DNA from: Chthoniobacterales bacterium
Lineage (GTDB): Bacteria > Verrucomicrobiota > Verrucomicrobiia > Chthoniobacterales > UBA10450
Length of the DNA stretch: 6,590 nt
Assembly (NCBI GenBank): GCA_013695925.1
Contig: JACCZO010000401.1
Coordinates: 1 to 6,590 of the forward strand
Direction of reading: 5' to 3'
This document shows, piece after piece, positions 5,392 to 6,590 of the stretch. A program made the position numbers and the translations under genes. The stretch's first letter is position 1; every line of letters starts with the position of its first letter. The notes under the pieces were generated by a model. It was not told the origin of the DNA, made no database searches, and saw only the letters and a list, made by a program, of their open reading frames with translations.

Positions 5392-6425
5392 TTTTTGTCT
5401 TCGTCGAGCTTCGCTTTGACCGCGGTCTCGATCTCTTCGTAGAGCGCGCGATCGTTCTTGAGCACTTCCTTGGCAGCGTCGCGACCTTGGGCGAGCTGGG
5501 CGCCTTTGTAGCTCATCCAGGAGCCGCGTTTTTCGACGATCTGTTTCTCGAGCGCGAGATCGAGGAGCGCGCCGGTCGAGGAAATGCCCTCGTTATACAT
5601 GATGTCGAACTCCGCTTCGGTGAAAGGCGGCGCAACTTTGTTTTTCACCACCTTCACCCGGGTGCGGTTGCCTGTGACGACGCCATCGGTTTGTTTGATC
5701 GCGCCGATGCGGCGGATGTCGATGCGCACGCTGGCGTAGAACTTGAGCGCCTTGCCGCCGGGGGTGGTCTCCGGATTGCCGAACATGACGCCGATCTTTT
5801 CGCGGATCTGATTGGTGAAAATGCAGCAGGTGCGCGCTTTGGAAATGAGCGAGGTGAGTTTGCGCATCGCGGCGCTCATCAGCCGCGCCTGCGCGCCGAC
5901 GGTGGAGTCGCCGATCTCGCCTTCGAGCTCCTGTTTCGTGACCAGTGCCGCAACCGAATCGAGCACGATCACGTCAAGGGCGTTGGAGCGGACGAGCGTC
6001 TCGACGATGCGCAGCGCTTCTTCACCGGAGCTCGGCTGCGAGACGAGCAGATCATCCATGTCGACCCCGAGACGACGCGCATACTGCGGATCGAGTGCAT
6101 GTTCGACATCGATAAACGCCGCGAGCCCGCCTCGCTTTTGCGCCTGCGCGATCACCGTAAGGGTGAGAGTGGTTTTGCCGGATGATTCTGGTCCGTAAAC
6201 TTCCACCACGCGTCCGCGCGGGAATCCGCCGACGCCGAGAGCCCGGTCGATGAGAATGTTTCCGGTCGGGATGACGTCGATGTCGACAATCTTCTCGTCC
6301 CCGAGGCGCATGATGGCGCCGTCGCCATAATCTTTTGCGATCTGCTGGAGGGCGAGATCAAGGTTCTTGTTACGGGCGGCGACGAGTTTGTCCTCGGAGG
6401 TTTTTTCTTCTGTTTTGGTGGCCAT
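5388..6425 (-). CDS. recA: RecA recombinase
   Basis: A complete 345-residue RecA, close to the 352-353 of E. coli. It forms ATP-dependent filaments on single-stranded DNA, catalyses strand exchange and triggers LexA self-cleavage where LexA exists. Visible features are an N-terminal helical segment, Walker A GPESSGKT (78-85), Walker B DVIVLDSVAAL (151-161), loop 1 region ELEGEIGDSTVGAQARLMSA (166-185), loop 2 region NQIREKIGVMFGNPETTPGG (205-224), ALKFYASVRIDIRRIG (226-241) and an acidic/basic C-tail ending DEDKK. The ATG at 6425 (MATKTEEK) is chosen over an ATG at 6488, because the 21 extra residues are unlike RecA. No strong ribosome binding site is seen. The stop codon is shared with a REP-like palindrome, and alaS follows 199 bp downstream with no recX between. 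I could not identify an SOS box. Confidence 0.97.
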   Translation of the reverse strand: MATKTEEKTSEDKLVAARNKNLDLALQQIAKDYGDGAIMRLGDEKIVDIDVIPTGNILIDRALGVGGFPRGRVVEVYGPESSGKTTLTLTVIAQAQKRGGLAAFIDVEHALDPQYARRLGVDMDDLLVSQPSSGEEALRIVETLVRSNALDVIVLDSVAALVTKQELEGEIGDSTVGAQARLMSAAMRKLTSLISKARTCCIFTNQIREKIGVMFGNPETTPGGKALKFYASVRIDIRRIGAIKQTDGVVTGNRTRVKVVKNKVAPPFTEAEFDIMYNEGISSTGALLDLALEKQIVEKRGSWMSYKGAQLAQGRDAAKEVLKNDRALYEEIETAVKAKLDEDKK

Positions 6426-6590
6426 AAGCGGGTCTTTTAGGTACGACGGCCCGCTGCCCGCGCCAAGCAGAAAAGCGTGGCGGCACAAAAAATTGCGCTG
6501 CGTGTCAGAAACGGGAGTCCGCAGGCGGTGCTGCGAGACTCCGTCGAGCCCGGGGGCAGGTTGGCTTGCGGAGACCCATCACCCCAGCTC
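6426..6590 (-). promoter_or_regulatory. recA leader and upstream region, no gene seen
   Basis: These 165 bp presumably hold the recA promoter. I see no gene, no confident -35/-10 pair and neither an E. coli-type CTGT-N8-ACAG nor a Gram-positive-type GAAC-N4-GTTC LexA site. An A-rich AAAAGA lies about 8 bases before the ATG and is at best a weak ribosome binding site. The only clear structure is the hairpin at 6514-6542. Confidence 0.4.
6514..6542. repeat. Bulged 11-bp hairpin upstream of recA
   Basis: GGAGTC-CGCAG pairs with CTGCG-a-GACTCC around a 6-nt loop gcggtg, with one bulged A at 6536. It lies about 90 bp before the recA start. There is no T-run on either side. It could be a terminator of a gene beyond the window, a leader structure, or another dispersed palindromic repeat. 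Confidence 0.5.

Noticed and set aside
5277..6185. A 302-codon plus-strand open frame opposite recA
   Set aside because: It lies antisense to well-conserved recA and its translation has no recognisable motif.
6426..6488. An earlier recA start at 6488
   Set aside because: The 21 extra residues do not resemble RecA, while MATKTEEK at 6425 begins a normal-length RecA.

Overview
The window suggests a GC-rich, Verrucomicrobia-like bacterium (inference, moderate confidence). The grounds are the YebC variant starting MGRQWLHAK, the RecA and AlaS wording, and the clusters of short palindromes that are common in that phylum. Rough hand counts give about 62-65% GC in alaS outside the inserted element and about 51% in the core of that element.

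Layout. Plus strand: a complete YebC/PmpR-family gene (2-733) is followed after 9 bp by a zinc-ribbon membrane protein of the DUF3667 type (743-1807). Minus strand: recA (6425 to 5388), then a 199-bp gap full of REP-like hairpins, then alaS (5188 to 1811). The two pairs converge, with 3 bp between the stop codons. The order recA-alaS resembles the E. coli order recA-recX-alaS, but there is no recX here.

The unusual part is inside alaS. A 594-bp element (3325-3918) with 56-bp terminal inverted repeats (55 of 56 bases paired) sits in frame in the gene, between the tRNA-recognition helices. It encodes an apparently intact HUH/Y1 transposase domain of the REP-associated tyrosine transposase (RAYT, IS200-like) family, with H-V-H, a YICRNP tyrosine helix and an SFDR motif. 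The element is exactly 198 codons long and has no stop in the alaS frame. It has neither an ATG start nor a stop of its own. Both terminal repeats are read as Ala/Gly/Pro-rich linkers. The predicted product is a 1125-residue AlaS that carries a transposase as an internal domain, and every AlaS catalytic and editing motif is still present on either side. It looks like an in-frame, intein-like passenger that does not splice.

The recA-alaS gap holds five or six short hairpins. Two are near-identical, led by GTAG/GTAA, and have the same 6-bp-stem, 5-nt-loop plan and similar arms as a hairpin in the element's ends. One of them overlaps the recA stop codon. The others share a CATCCTG-type core within different but self-complementary stems. 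This is consistent with RAYT-mobilised REP sequences, though that link is inferred.
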